A DNA stretch of 64,000 nucleotides from Cucumis sativus. Its lineage: Eukaryota; Streptophyta; Magnoliopsida; Cucurbitales; Cucurbitaceae. Location: assembly GCF_000004075.3 (NCBI RefSeq), contig NC_026655.2, forward strand, positions 24,537,489-24,601,488, in the 5' to 3' direction. Position 1 is the stretch's first letter; the number at the start of each line of letters is the position of its first letter. A program made the translations under genes and the position numbers. Positions 46,271 to 59,591 of this stretch are shown one piece after another. Under the pieces are notes generated by a model. It worked only from the letters and a program-made list of their open reading frames with translations. It made no database searches and was not told the origin of the DNA.

Positions 46271-48975
46271 TCATGGAGAAAACTTGGCCATCAGTAAACT
46301 GGCGGCCATGAAGACAATGTACAACAGTACAAGGCAGAATCCCCAAAACCGGGGCACTCGAAATCTGCACCAAATAATTACAAGTAGGGAACCCATCAGG
46401 CTGAAAAGTAGGAACACGAATGCAATGACGATTCCGATATGAAATTGAAGCTGGTAGGCGTCTGGATAACTGTTAGCTGTTTGTATAACTAAAGCTGTTC
46501 CAAGTCCCACAAGCATGTTAAACATTGGCCCTGCAAAGCATCCAGCCATAGCAAGCAAAGGTTGGCCTGCTTTTGCAAGAGCAACATCAGCCACAAGATC
46601 CCCAACTGAGTTTCCCCAAGCAAGCACAGTAAGACCAAGTAGAGCTGGTGGGAGTTTAAGAAGCACTCCAAGAACTGCAAGACAGTTCAGCAGCTCCCCA
46701 GCAATGGTCGAAATCCAAAATACACTCATGACAAATGCTGCAAGCACAATAGGAACTTGCTCAGTTTTTGGGGGCTCAGTTTCCATGACAAAGTGTAGAA
46801 TTGCAAGAGAGGAGCTTGCTAGGAGTACTACGAACCAAAGTGGTAAATGCGTATTTGGTAAGAGGAAAGCAATGGGATGATTAAATGACATGAATGAGTT
46901 ACAGGCAAATAGAAGCGCAACAGGACAGAGAGAAATGTTCGCCGATGCAAAGAGTCTGCTCCATTCAGAAGGTGCAGGTTGGGGAATGGTGAGCTTCAGA
47001 AGAAATGAAACAGGAGCTTCCCATGCTTTTCGGATCTAAACATACAACAGAAAAGAATATAATTATTGGCAGTGAAACCCGGTGCAGAGCTCATCCATAT
47101 AAAGAACGATAACTGTTCAAAGGATATAAACTCAGGAAGTTAATTCTACAAAGATCAACCAGTTCCATTATAGCAGCCAACTACCATACCTAAAAGCACA
47201 TAATATCATTTGCTAAGAAGGTAAAAACATTCGAGAGGATGAGTTCGACCTATAATGGTCACCTACCTAGAATTTAACATCATATGAGTTTTCTTAGCAT
47301 CCAAATGTTGTAATTGGGTTAGGCGGACCAAGAGGGGAACCTCTACAATCTCATGTATGAACTTAAATAAATGCATGAAAATGCATGAATTATTTGATTA
47401 ATCTTGGGCCCCCCAAGCTTAATCAAAATCTTTAAACAAATTGCTTATGTAACCTTTGACAAATGAACCTAAAGAAAGTTGCTAATATCGCCTGATCATC
47501 TGAACTTCTTCCCAAGTCCCATGATCCATTAAAACCTTTCAGAAGATTGACTATCCTTGAGCAAGGGCCATGCTAATCTTCTCTGCATCGTTCTAATTTT
47601 ATCGGATGTTCCTGAAGGGACTTCAAAATATTGACTGTGTAACCAATTCTATGAATAGACATAAAGAGAGGCGTCAAGATGCACTGATCCCAAACACCCT
47701 TCTATTATCTAACCAAACTAAATGACTATGTAATCACTTCTATGCATGCACTTGAATAGAAGTGTTTTCAAACCTCCTCCCACAATCTATCAAAAGTTCT
47801 AAACAACCTGACTGATCTTTTAAAACATAGGAACATTTTTACTAATCACTCGAATACCAAACAAATTAACCATCTAACCAGTACTATGAAAGAACATAAA
47901 AAGCGATCTTAAAACAAACAATTCCATAATTTCATTTTCATTTACCAAAACACACTTAACCATCTAAGATAAGATCGCTTCCAATTTCCCATATATTTAA
48001 TTGTACCATAGCAAAATTGATGATTCCCTACTCAATCAAACCAAATACAAATACAAAAAGATGAAATGCTCTTCAATTTAGAATCTGGTAAAAGAAAAGG
48101 GAACATACCATTCGAAGAGCTTTCCAAAATCCAGAATTGGTTTTTCCTTCATCTGCATTTCTGTAGCCTTCTCCAATCTCACAGTCTTTAGGCAAGTCAC
48201 CATGGAAGACATCAGCTTCTCTAGTCACTCCCATATCACCCCCACTCTTAGCTTTCCCACTTCCCATTCTCAAATCCATCCAAAACACCAATCCAACAAA
48301 GAACAAATAAAACCCAACAAACCCAACAGCTTGCCACAAGAAAATCTCTGCACTAAGATACACATAGAACAAAAACAATGCTGCAGTCAAATAGAACAAC
48401 ACATCCCTCACAAACTGAGCCGGATTCACCGAAAACGGAGCAGCATAAATAGCCACAAACCCAACAACAAAAGCCGAAACAAACGTGCCGGCAGAGAGAA
48501 TTGCACCAAACCCAGTTCGATACTGGCCACCACGAACCGCAGCAACAGATGCAAACACATCAGGAGCGCCATTACCCAAAGCCAAGAGCGTCACAGCAGC
48601 CATACTGGGAGACAAGTTAAGGTGAAAGGCGAGCTTGGAAGTGACAATGGAGAAGTGATCTTGAGCGGTTTTGATGAGGATGTAGAAATGGAGGAGAAGA
48701 AAGAGAGTGAGAAAAGGGACAGAGAGAGATGGGTTTTCATCGAAGAAGCAAAAATGGAAATATAAGTAGTTAATAAGGCCATCAGAGTGAGATTCAACAG
48801 AGGAACAAGATGGGGTCGGAGAGAAACTGGAATTGGAATCGCCGGTGGCGATGAGGGACCTTCTGGAGGGGGATTCCGGCGAGGGATAGGGAGTGAAGAG
48901 GACGAAGAAGATGAAAACAGAGAGAATGGTGAGAAAGAGAGCGGAGGATTTGAAGAAGGTGATAGAGAATGCCAT
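46271..48975 (-). CDS. CCX5: Cation/calcium exchanger, CCX family
   Basis: A 543-aa membrane exchanger of the CaCA superfamily. Two exons (48109-48975, 46271-47035) join at CGA-ATG/ATC. A hydrophobic N-terminus (FLTILSVFIFFVLF) is followed by a Ser-rich loop. Repeat alpha-1 contains MAAVTLLALGNGAPDVFAS. A hydrophilic central loop (SGKAKSGGDMGVTREADVFH) precedes exon 2. Repeat alpha-2 contains LGLTVLAWGNSVGDLVADVALA, then GCFAGPMFNMLVGLG. The GNGAPD/GNSVGD pair identifies K+-dependent or cation/calcium exchangers. About a dozen membrane spans are visible. CCX5 is suggested by its place beside NF-YC and AMI1, as in Arabidopsis At1g08960; the member number is otherwise unproven. The intron (about 1.07 kb) holds a U6 relic and a SINE remnant. 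Confidence 0.9.
47231..47330 (+). repeat. Diverged SINE relative in CCX intron
   Basis: The stretch atggtcacctacctagaattt and tatgagtt...ccaaatgttgtaa matches the body of the SINE at 6284-6470 (tggccgcctacctagaatta, tatgagtt, caaatgttgtaag). The ends are worn and no target duplication is seen. Confidence 0.55.
47553..47621 (-). pseudogene. U6 snRNA relic
   Basis: The minus strand reads GTCCCTTCAGGAACATCCGA, then AACGATGCAGAGAAGATTAGCATGGCCC and CAAGGAT. This matches roughly the first 70 nt of U6 snRNA with a few changes (normal stem GTCCCTTCGGGGACATCC). The last third of U6 is missing and no upstream USE or spaced TATA is present. It is a truncated copy inside the CCX intron. Confidence 0.88.
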
Positions 48976-50425
48976 GCCATTCCCAAGAGAAATCAAATCA
49001 AAGCATCCATTTTCCCGCAACTGAATCTGGAAAACAGAATTTGGGGGTCAAGGAAATTAAGTATGAATCAATTGCAAAGACGAAGCATTTTGAAGAAGAT
49101 CGATTGAAGAGGCTTAATGGGTGCCTGAGGGCAATACAGAATCGATGTAAGAACGGAACAACTTAAAAAGATACGATTCTCGACGCGTTTTTGAGTGAGT
49201 GAACCAATACATGACACCGAAATTATGGAGAACACTCCAATCTATAATTAACTATACGAGAAAAAGATACATTTTCTCTTTGTTCAATTTTAACCTCTTA
49301 AAATGTTGCACTTTTGATCTTTCGTTTTAATTTAGTCTAATGTTGGGCTGCCCATCAACTCAATTCAAACATTTATTTAGTAGTAAAGTATACATCCATA
49401 CAATTCGACTTCATAATTCAACTCAATAAGTTTCAAAATGTTATAACCTTCATAACAAGTGGTTATAATCTTGTGTATTTTATGTGAGATAGTGGTATTC
49501 TTTCTTCAAATTTCAATTTATTTATTGATTGAGATCTTTTTTTATCTATTTATTTACTGCATGAGAATTATGACATGATATGAGAAATTCAAACTTCTTA
49601 CTTGTTTTCAAAAACTTCAAAACTAAAAGTACAAATTTAAAACCTCAAAATTGAGAGTACAAATTTAATTTTATACCAGACCATGATCGTACAGTCTTGT
49701 CGTGATGACGGCGAATAACGTTGATCCATATTTGCTTCTTTTTTTTCTCGATCTATAAATTATTCGGTGATATGTTTGCTTCCTAAAATCTTAAAATGTA
49801 CTCCCTCTAACCCCATCCTCTTATTCTGTCTCTACTCCTCTCTATGGTCCCAACAACATTTCCTTTTAACAAATTATCTACATATTATGTTCTAAAAGTG
49901 AATAGCTGAGTGATAGTTGATGTATACTCCTTACCTTGAGATCAAAGATATTTGAACCTCTTACATTTGAACTAAAGAGAGAGCAGAGAAATGAAAATGC
50001 CCTGTTAGCATTTAAATTAAAGGCAAAAAAAAGATTACTCCAAGTCTCGAAAGTTTTCAAAAAAAAAAAAAACAATTCTCTTTTTCTGTTTTTCTTTTTT
50101 GACACAAGGTAACCTGTGGTAAGAAAATGGAAAAAAACATATGCTTTTTTACCATTATAACAGTGAAAGTCATGTTATATCAGCTCTACTGGATTTCAGA
50201 TGCATTAATAAACAACTCAAGGGGTAGGCCAAAGTTAATGGGGAAGGGGCAATTGTAAATGAAAGAAGAATGAATCAAAAACTCCAACCAAAACTCACTT
50301 TCTATCAGTCTCATACAGCCAATTCTTTTCTCCTGTCCGTAAATTTCTAGCTCAGCTGAACTGAATTTTCTGTATCCTCATATATGGAAAAGTAAGTTTT
50401 TAAATACCATATTTTCACCGCATCT
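48976..50425. other. Intergenic, no gene seen
   Basis: Leader of the CCX gene, then AT-rich sequence, then the 3' flank of the signal peptidase gene (same strand). No coding sense. Confidence 0.5.
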
Positions 50426-52458
50426 TCATCGATAGTCCTCCGGTAAGCGATATCCAGTCATCACTATCTTATTGGTGAACATTTTACCGGTCTTTGGCAT
50501 TACATGCCAGTGCAATGTCAAGTTGAATTCTTTACCTTTGAGATTGCTTCCCTATATAGTGAAAACAGGATATAATGAGATAAAGTTCATGTAGATGCAA
50601 AAGGTAGATTTATATCAAATTATAGGAAGAATCATGGAATGTAGCTAGCTCACCTGATCGATGAAACGGTATTTATTTGAAGTGTGAATTGAAAACTTGG
50701 CGTTTTCTTTGGAAGGTATTATACCATCCCACAGTGAGATCTGAATGACAATGTCACAGCAACTGAATAAGATAAGCAGTAGGATTAGAAATCTAGAAGA
50801 CGTATAGATGGAGCTTACCTGGTTCAAGGAATTCTTAGGAGTCTCATACTCAGCAGCTACAAAAACAAAAACCTGTAAACTTGTGTTAAAATCTAATAAT
50901 CGATTTCATTTCAGTCAGCTAGTTATATTACGAAAACAAACAATTGAAACCGGAAGCAAGATGAGAAAACTGCAGTTGAAATATGTAGTATAGTATATTA
51001 AAGAAAACACAAGACAGATTACATCATGATTTGCTGACTGCTGTTTGTGTCCACATTCGAAAAAAAAAAAAAAAAAAAAAGGAGCCAAAGCCATGGATTT
51101 CAAGTTGGATCCTCGATACAATTACTCAAGCTCCAGTATTCAAATATCTCAAAAACCATTGAAATGCCACAAAAATCACAACGAAAAAGGGCAGTTATAA
51201 AATAGGTTATTGCCGTACCTGCTTTGTGTTCCATGTAAATAGTGACTGCAAGTCTGCCGAGATATTTAATGTCATGCTGACCTGCACAGTTAATGGTTTT
51301 CCATTCAGACTGTAAAGTATAAGGCTATAATAGATATCAACACCATTGTGATGAAAGAATATTCTCGTCAGTAATGCAATGAGCATCTAAAAACCAACCG
51401 AGAACTTATCAATATGACTATTATAGCATGAGTTGGGAAGTATCGAACAACAAATATCCGATACATGATACCAACTTGAAATCCCTTTCTTAGCTCAGGC
51501 TATAGAATTAAGCGATGCACTTCTAGCAATCCCAAGAACCACATTGCACTACAACCATGATCATGGCAGCCTCTAGTCAATAATATGAGTTGCCTAGTGA
51601 ACCCTTTCGATGTATCCTCTACAGAGTGTTTTCTGAGTTATGTTTTAAACGAGTGCTCCCATTGACGAGTATTGCACCCTTTTCACAATTTTGAAGAACA
51701 AAGGAAATAACAGAGAATGAGGAAAGAACAATTTGAAACTTGTCGAAACTTCAAGCAAATTTGAAGATGAATAATAGAAACCTCGTTAAAAATTCCATGA
51801 TCATTTTGGAGAAGGGGGACGACCGAACCTATAAAGATATCATTTTTGTCAATCTCTCTTTCTATCTTCTTGGATCAAAAGGAAATGACGATCCGATCAC
51901 AGAAAGATCGAAATGACAAACCTATACCATTAACTACAGATTAAAAAAGGGCTCCAGAAGAAGGCCTAAGATAGCTAACTAAGTTCGCAAGAAATCAAAC
52001 TTGGATGTCATTCTCAATTAGATTCCCTAGATTCACAAGAATCAAACCCCAAAACACACCTCGAGCAAAGAAAATCCGAATACAATCAGATAAAAGAAAC
52101 AAAAACAATCTACAGCATTCATTTAAGACGAGTCTCCAACAACATACCTCGTCATTTCCATGAAGCTGTTTCTGAAACCAGTTGATGTTCAATACCTAAA
52201 ACCCACAAAAAATATATATCAAAACAAACAAAATGCACAACAAAATTCAGGCTTTTCCCAGAAATAAAAACAAAACCCTAAACGCCCGAGACATAGATCT
52301 AACAAAAAATAAAATAAAAAGAATGGTCAAACCTTAACACTGGCGGTGGGAGAGGGAGTGTTGAAGGTATCGGAGAAGGATGCCATGGCGCACATAATTA
52401 CCAGAATAGTGATGGCGAAAGTAGCCAAAGCATTGGCTCGATAACCAAAAGAATGCAT
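50426..52458 (-). CDS. SPCS3: Signal peptidase complex subunit 3 (SPC22/23)
   Basis: A 167-aa accessory subunit of the ER signal peptidase, a single-pass type II membrane protein with a lumenal domain. Six exons (52333-52458, 52148-52195, 51219-51281, 50819-50872, 50654-50740, 50426-50551), every one a multiple of three. [20 protein letters not shown] with [11 protein letters not shown] forms the N-terminal anchor. The lumenal part includes [71 protein letters not shown] and ends LPEDYR. The length equals that of the plant orthologues (At5g27430 from memory). Both NIS and NLT N-glycan sites are kept. Confidence 0.95.
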
Positions 52459-52884
52459 ATTTTCTTTTGGTATCGGTTTTCGTATGAATTTTAGTTTAAA
52501 TTTTGGGTTGTCGTTGTTGATTCTGTTCTTCGATTCTTGATTCTGGGGTTCAATTCTTCTCCAACTTCTTCTTCTTCTAGTTGATAGTTCTTTGATTCGA
52601 TGGAAATGGCGCTGCGGTGGCTTCTTCGACCATGCAAGATTTGCAGACTTCTCATTTTTACTTTTGGAAGTAATCCCTATTTGTTGGTTTAATTTGTATT
52701 TAGTCCCTAAACTTCAAAATATTACCTTTTTAAGTTTTAAATTTTGAATTTGATTTTGAGTCCTTACAGTTTTATCTTTAATTCTTTTTTATATATATAA
52801 ATATTTATTTTGGTTTTAGTATTAATGTATATTAATTAATTAGAAGATTAAAATTAATTTGGGAAGAATTTTCAAAAACGATAA

Positions 52885-53005
52885 AATTGATCAACTATTT
52901 ACGAAATATAACAAAATTTCAAACCCTATCAATTGCTAACAATGTTTATCATATAATCTAAAATTTTGCTATATTTTATAAATATTTTTATTTATTTAGC
53001 TATAT
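52885..53005. repeat. AT-rich dispersed repeat
   Basis: Reads acgaaatataacaaaatttcaaaccctatcaat, then ttttgctatattttataaatattttta, the 3' signature of the family. Confidence 0.55.
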
Positions 53006-54394
53006 TTAAAAATGTTATTCATGCTTTATTATTTTATTAATATTAAAATTAATTTTAAACTAACGTGAAAAATAAAAAATTAGAATTTACTGAAATTTGA
53101 GGCTTAAGAGTACAAAAGTTGTAAGAAGGAAGGATTGGTTCACTTATTGAAGATAAATAAAGGTATATTAATCCCATATGAAAATTTATGAGTCGATTGA
53201 ATTCATTGAAAAATATATGGATTCGATATTATAAGATAAGATCACCGTCAATGGTAGACAATATATGGGTTCAATGTATGTCATGATCTTTAGACAATAT
53301 ATGGCACCATAAAGCAATTCCTTGAGTAGGGCAAAATGTGACAAAAAAAAAAAAAGAAACTAATTCATGAGAAAAAGATTTTGGTACACGAGCCGCGCAA
53401 CGAACAATAGATTCACATTTTTTATTCGATATATTATTCAACAAGGTCATCTTTGTATCAAGCTTAAAGATTAATTAAACTAAGCATTTTCTATCACTCA
53501 TGGATATCGATCTCTCTTCCTTTTATAAAGTTTAGAGTTTATTTAATCGACGACGCTTTTCACTCATATGATATAAGTTGATTATATAGTTGAGATAGAA
53601 CTCCAAGTGGGTTAATAGTATAACTATGATATGAGAGTGGATGACAATTCTCCGCTTATGGTTGGTGTTTTCTAGTTCTAAAATACAAATCAACGGTGAA
53701 TAACAAATTGGGATAGATAAATTATGTAATAACGTGACTATATGTGTATTTTTCTTTGCGAATAAAACTAAAAACGAAATGTTTGCTCCAATATAGGTGC
53801 AATGTGCTATAGTCTACCCAACTTTTGTGGCCAAATTGAGTTTGTTAATTTTGAGGTCTTAACAAATTTAGAAATTGGAATAACCTATTTTGTTCAAAGT
53901 TAGAACTTCAAAATCCATTTAATTATAACTTTTGTTCAAACCAATTTTTGGATGAGAATTTATTTCATTATTGAAATTTGGGTAGATTCCAATAATTATT
54001 TGAACTTTAAGATAGGGTCTTAAAGCCAAATCAAATTGTGGGTGAGACTTCAAATTTAATATCCTATATATCCCTAAGGACCCTTGGTTGAATAAGAATA
54101 TTTGGTCAATTAAAAAGGGTCATATCGTATTCAAATTAATGATAAAATTAATCTTTACTAAATACGGGAATGATAGATTACAAGTTGATATGCATTCTAA
54201 ATTAAAATTGAAAATCAAAATAGTTGAATTTCGATAATGTCACGTGTTTTTTACTATGCAGTTTTGGCCCTAATTTCTATGTTTTTATATTTTAAAATAA
54301 AAGATTTTGAGAGTTGTTTCTTTGCCCGGTCTAAATATAAGAAAACTTAGATTCTCTTGCGACAGGCGCGGATAGACACTCATAGAATATCATA

Positions 54395-54500
54395 TTCTAA
54401 CAAAATTTCAAATTCTACCAATGTCTATCATCGATATAATTTAAAATTTTGCTTAAATATTTTGGTTCATTTTGCTATTTTTAAAAATACTCTATATTTT
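54395..54500. repeat. AT-rich dispersed repeat
   Basis: Reads caaatttctacc-like aaattctaccaatgtctatcatcgatata and tattttggttcattttgctatttttaaaaat. Same family. Confidence 0.6.
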
Positions 54501-56429
54501 TTATTTGTTATGGAGAAACTAGAAGAAGAAGAAAATAATCTGGAACGTAGTGTTATCAAGATATCTCCACATACCTACATTAATGTTCTTGAAAAACGTA
54601 AAATACTAAAAGAATATTTTTACTTAGAAAACTTAAAAACAAGAAACGAGAATGGTACCAAAAGACATCGTAGTAATAATAGTTTAAAGAAGTTAATCAA
54701 CTTGAAATTTCTTGTTTCTTCTTCCATCCTTCAACACTGTTATCTTTTTCTTCAATACATATAAAAATAAAAAGATTTGAACAATCGAACTCGTGATTAC
54801 TAAGACAGTGATGATAATAAAGGTGAACCAGATTTTAGTTTAACATCACCCTCTATCACCCTCTTATCCTCAAGTACTTAAAATGTGAATGCATTTGATG
54901 ATAATATGAATAGAATATTGATATGATTACACACATTAATGTAAAAGAATTGATATCTTATTCAATGCTCTCATCCCCTCTGCCAACAAATTGATCATTA
55001 AGTGGATATGAACCCATAGCCACCCACCAAAAACCCCAAAGGCCCCACCTTGCCCCAATCATAAAGAGCACTATTTCTAAAATAAACAAATTTCCTTTTC
55101 AACATTTTTATCAAATAAATATTTTTGTTAAAAAGATCTTCTCTAGTCGTTTTAAAAACTTTCCTTTTCGATGAGATAACGGTGGAGACGAGGGTAAAAG
55201 CTCTCACCTCTAGGAAAGAAAGTTAGGTCGACTATCTGATGAACTATGCTTACTTTAACAACAAATAGAGATTTAGTATCGAAACAAAGTTTAAAATATA
55301 GAAATGGAAAAGGGTATTTATAAGAATATTGGAATTAGAAGGAGAGTTTTGGGCAGACAGCAGTGAGATAGAAAGGTAATGCCAATAATGACATTGGGGT
55401 CAAAATTTTAGGCCCAGTGGGGGCAATGTGTAGGCTGTTGAAAAGGAAATGTTTGAAAGCAAATTCATTTATAATATGTACTTTTATGAATATACATTTG
55501 ACAAATTGCAAAAGCCATTATTATGGATTCATCTTGTGTGTAAAATTGTTTAGTATAAGTTTAGAGACGTTAGAGGGTGAGAAAAAGAGAGAAAGATAGA
55601 GTTTTTCGATAACCGTGTAAACTTCAGTAGCAAATACTATTAATGTTAGTGAAGTTGAGTTGTCTAATACCAACTTTAAGCAAAACATCCGTTTAAATTT
55701 GATATTGTGGTTAGAACTCGAAAGATAGCTCACCAAGTTCTGAGATCAAACTATGATTAGACTTCTTTATCCTCCATATAGTAGGAGTTAAATTGGTCCA
55801 ATAGTTTTAAAAATATCAACTGGTCTCTATAGGGTTTGGTTAAAGATGGTTTGATTGTTTATCAGTTCATATAGCTAAATTCCAAAAAGACTTTCAACTT
55901 TCAAACTCCATGTTACATTTCCTTTAAATATACAGAGATTAAACACTAACCAACACAAGGATAATGACAAAATAAGTTACCAAAGTCAAAGGAACAAAAA
56001 AAAAAGTAATTTACCAAAAAAATAATTCATCAGTTCAGAAAGCCATTACTAAACTGACAAACCACTGTGATGATAAGGTACTGTGGAGCCCTCTAAGGAC
56101 TCTATTTTTATTATGTTTCTTCAAGTTGAAAGTGTCGTTATAATGACAAAAGGGCAAAAAAAAAAAAAAAAAAAGAGAAATACAAAATAGAAAATAGAAA
56201 CAGTAAAATAATAAATGAGTTTTGGAGGGACTAAACAGTGAAAAGAATCAAAGTTTTGATCCCATTTTTCTACTTCTTTTTTTGCTTCTTAAGTAACACA
56301 AGCAATGGTACTACTATAAAACCTTGCAACCATTTTTCTACATTCAACTAAAAACTATATAGCTACCACAAAAACACTAATCCTAGAAAATAAACCAAGA
56401 CAAAGGATATTTAAGGGCAAAAAAAAAAT

Positions 56430-58396
56430 TTACATTATACTGCAACTATCTGTATTCTCATCGCTGAAGAAGTGCGTGTATTGATCGGTTGCAACCGGAG
56501 GGAACATTGGGGGTGGTGGAGCGTAGTTCACGGCTGGGTTCGGGCGCGAATACATCATGGGTTGGAACATATCATTCCCAACTCCCCTTTGTTGGTTCAT
56601 CATCATAGCCATATACTGTTGTTGTTGTTGGGTGTAGGGATTCCCTTGTCCCATTCCTTGATAATATCCTCCTCCTCCTCCATTCATCATTGGTTGAGCT
56701 GGTAGACCTTGTACTGCTGGAATGTTACCCATCGGATTCATTGCATAATTTCCCATTGGTGGGCCTCTACTGACACCAGCATGGCCCATTGGACCTCTGT
56801 TTCCATTACCATGGCCCATTTGACCCATTTGGTTCATCTGGCTTATATTCTTACTATTGCCGTTACTATTACCGTTACCGTTACTATTACCATTACCATT
56901 ACTACCTCCATTTCCATTTCCATTTCCTTTTCCTCCTTTGCTTGGTTTGGCAATATCAAGGTCATGGAAGCCAAGATCCATCTTGTCAAACTCATGGAGG
57001 CCATCGCTTTTGCCTCCTTTTTTGGCTCCATTGCCATTATGTTTTCCTCCACCATTCTCACTACTTTTGTTATTATTGCTGCTCCCTTTGTTCTTCTTCC
57101 CACCATTGTCCTTCTTGCTACCATTTTTACCACCAAAACCAAACAACCCCTTTTTACCTAGTCCTAGAAATCCACCCCCTTTCTTCCCTCCTTTCTTCTG
57201 ATCTCCTCCTTTGCTCTTACTCTTCGTCCCGCTATCACTACCGCTACTATTACCATCTTTCTTCCCTCCTCCCTTGCCGCCTTTACCTTCATTACCTCCT
57301 CCCTTACTCTTCATCACAATAGGAAAGTCAATAACTTCACCCTTCTTTGCATAACCTCCATCCCCACCTTTCTTACCATTCATCGGATTGAAATTCGTGT
57401 ATGCCACGGGTTCATTGGCCCCAAATGACCCTCCTTTTTTACCCATCCCAGGCAGCATATTGTTAGGTAAGCCATGCCCATGCCCATGCCCATGTCCATG
57501 TCCATGTCCATGGCTAAAATCATCATCTTCATCATCTTCATCATCATAATCATCATCATCAAACTCATCATCAAACTCATCATCATCAAACTCATCACCA
57601 CTAAAATCAGATTCTTCCTCAGGCAAATTGAACTTAACAGATTTCTTATCTTTAGGAGGAACCATAAGACTATGCATATTATTGTTGTTGCTGATATTAC
57701 CTCCTTTGTTAGTGATGTTGTTGGACCCCTTCAATTGTTGTTGTTGTTGTTGTTGTTGTTGGTGTTGAAGATAAGCTTTCTCCATCTGTAACTTATGGTT
57801 GTTCATATTGTTGTCTTTTCCTCCTCCTCCTCCTCCTCCTTTGACATTCTGAAACTGCATCTGCTTAAACTGATTGTTGAAATTGTTATAATTGTTGAAA
57901 TTGTTCATATTGTTTGAACTTATTTGCTTTCCCCATAACTCAGCATGTTTCCCAGATTTCTCAAGCTTCTTTATCAGTTTCCCTGGATCTATGTTTCCAG
58001 TTACTGTCACTTTCCCTTGTTCAGAATCTATCTTCACAGTGTAAACTCCTAAAATAACAAAACCCCAAAACAAAAACAGTAAAAAATCTCTCCAAAAACA
58101 CACAAAAAATAACAAATCTCTGAGCTAATCAAGGGTTTGAGCTGTACTTTGATAAAACCAGAGAGAGAAAAAGAAAAAACCCCAATGATTACAACTTACC
58201 TTCAATTTTCTGAAGAATTTTCCTCACTTTTTGTTTACATCCATCACAATGAATGTTAACTCTAAGAACACAAGCCTGTATAAACAAACATAAAAATTTC
58301 AGTAAGAACCCACCAAGGAATTTAAAAGGGAAACAACAAAACAGTCAAACTGAAGATTAAATGTACCTGAATGTTCATGAAATCCTGTTTACTCAT
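56430..58396 (-). CDS. Heavy metal-associated isoprenylated plant protein (HIPP32-34-like)
   Basis: A 574-aa HIPP, large for the family. Exons 58367-58396, 58200-58275, 56430-58048. The HMA domain covers residues 10-75: [20 protein letters not shown] with metal ligands Cys20 and Cys23, then [20 protein letters not shown] and [16 protein letters not shown]. The long tail is low complexity: Asn-rich, a Gln run, an acidic block with many Asp (about 180-212), then a run of alternating His-Gly (about 213-227), Gly/Lys-rich stretches with KKGGG, Gly-Asn repeats and a Met/Gln/Gly-rich end. The last four residues CSIM are a farnesylation (CaaX) box. The acidic and His-Gly blocks may bind metal. The beginning [10 protein letters not shown] matches the HIPP32/33/34 group from memory. 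Confidence 0.93.
57474..57515 (-). repeat. His-Gly codon repeat in HIPP
   Basis: Seven hexamer units of catgcc or catgtc (plus strand) code for alternating His-Gly. The switch from catgcc to catgtc halfway shows expansion of two variants. Confidence 0.85.
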
Positions 58397-58619
58397 AGTG
58401 TTTGGTGTTAGAGAGAATAAAGTGTTGTGTTGGTGGAAGAGTGTGTTGTTGTGTCTTGTGAGAGACAAAAATGAAAGTGGGTTCTTCTTGTAATTGAAGA
58501 TTCACAAAGTGTGGGTGTTTGTAAGTTGAAAATTTTTCTTTTTTTCTTCTGTTTTCTTCAAGATTTTGAAGCAGAAGAAGAAAGAAATGGGCAATGGGTG
58601 AAAAAAGAAAAAGTGTGTG

Positions 58620-58670
58620 AAGGAAAAATTGGAGAAAGAGAAAGAGAAAGAGAAAGAGAAATGGAATATT
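58620..58670. repeat. (GAGAAA)n in HIPP promoter or leader
   Basis: About five units of gagaaa at 58629-58660, upstream of the HIPP start, in a broader purine-rich stretch. Confidence 0.8.
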
Positions 58671-59591
58671 TTGAAAGAGAGAAAGAAGGAAGTAAGAAGA
58701 AACAGAGTAGAGAGCAGCTCAATGGGTGTGTCCCCTTTTGAGCTTTTATCTCCTTCTTTCAAGGTTCTCTCTCTCCTATTTAAACTATGAGAGAGAAAAG
58801 AGGTACTTCTCTTCTTCTTCAATTCCAATTCAAAATTATTATTTAAGAAAAAAAAAAAAAACACTTTCGTTCTTTTCTTCTACCAATACATCGAACATGT
58901 TATCTGACGATTCGAACGATAACTCTAAGCTTTAGAGTAACACACTACATAAATTTTACTCGACTTCTAACTCTTTAATGTGATACTTTATCTGTTTTCT
59001 CTCTACTCAGGTTGTCATGATAACTAAATACATTGTTCATAAATTCACATACATCTTTGTCTTCGCTCTCTATCATTTACATTTTCTCTTTTATTTTTTA
59101 GTTAACACCTCATTCGATAAGTTTGTTTTATTTAGAGAAATAGTTTTAAGTGAAAATAACTACTAAAATATCAACAAACATGAAAAAATTGCATTAGATA
59201 CAAACTTTTTTTTTTAAAAAACAACTCATAACATCTTTTTTTGCACATTGTAAATTTGAAAAATATGACTAGTAGTTGACATCTACTTTTAAATTTGTTG
59301 TTTTTTTAATTGAAAAAATGTAGATGATGTTAGCTGTGTTGTTATATATATATATATATATTTTGTATTGATTTTGTAATATCGTAAATATAAAAAAGCT
59401 GAAAGAGGTGAGATGAGAAGAGGAGTATCAAAATTTGATATTAAGAATATAATACTATCATTTTTCAACAAGTCAATAATAAATGATAGCAAGAGAGTAC
59501 CAAATATTTCAACATTCATTGACTAAGATCTAAAGTCTAATATTTTTCCCCCTCCACCAAAAAAAAAAAGTTAAGAAATATATATATAAAT

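Larger units (their letters stand above)
52459..56429. other. Intergenic, repeats only
   Basis: A 4-kb AT-rich gap with two copies of the AT-rich dispersed repeat, several homopolymer A runs and a short duplication of tagacaatatatgg (about 53257-53307). No gene seen. Confidence 0.5.

Noticed and set aside
48202-49166. Plus-strand frames opposite CCX exon 1
   Set aside because: Antisense shadows; the minus strand carries the exchanger motifs.
54357-54764. 135-codon plus-strand frame
   Set aside because: Its first third lies inside the AT-rich dispersed repeat. The Lys/Asn/Leu-rich remainder matches nothing and there is no ATG at the frame's start.
56472-57791. Several long plus-strand frames rich in Pro, His or Ile
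   Set aside because: They are shadows of the repetitive HIPP coding sequence on the other strand.
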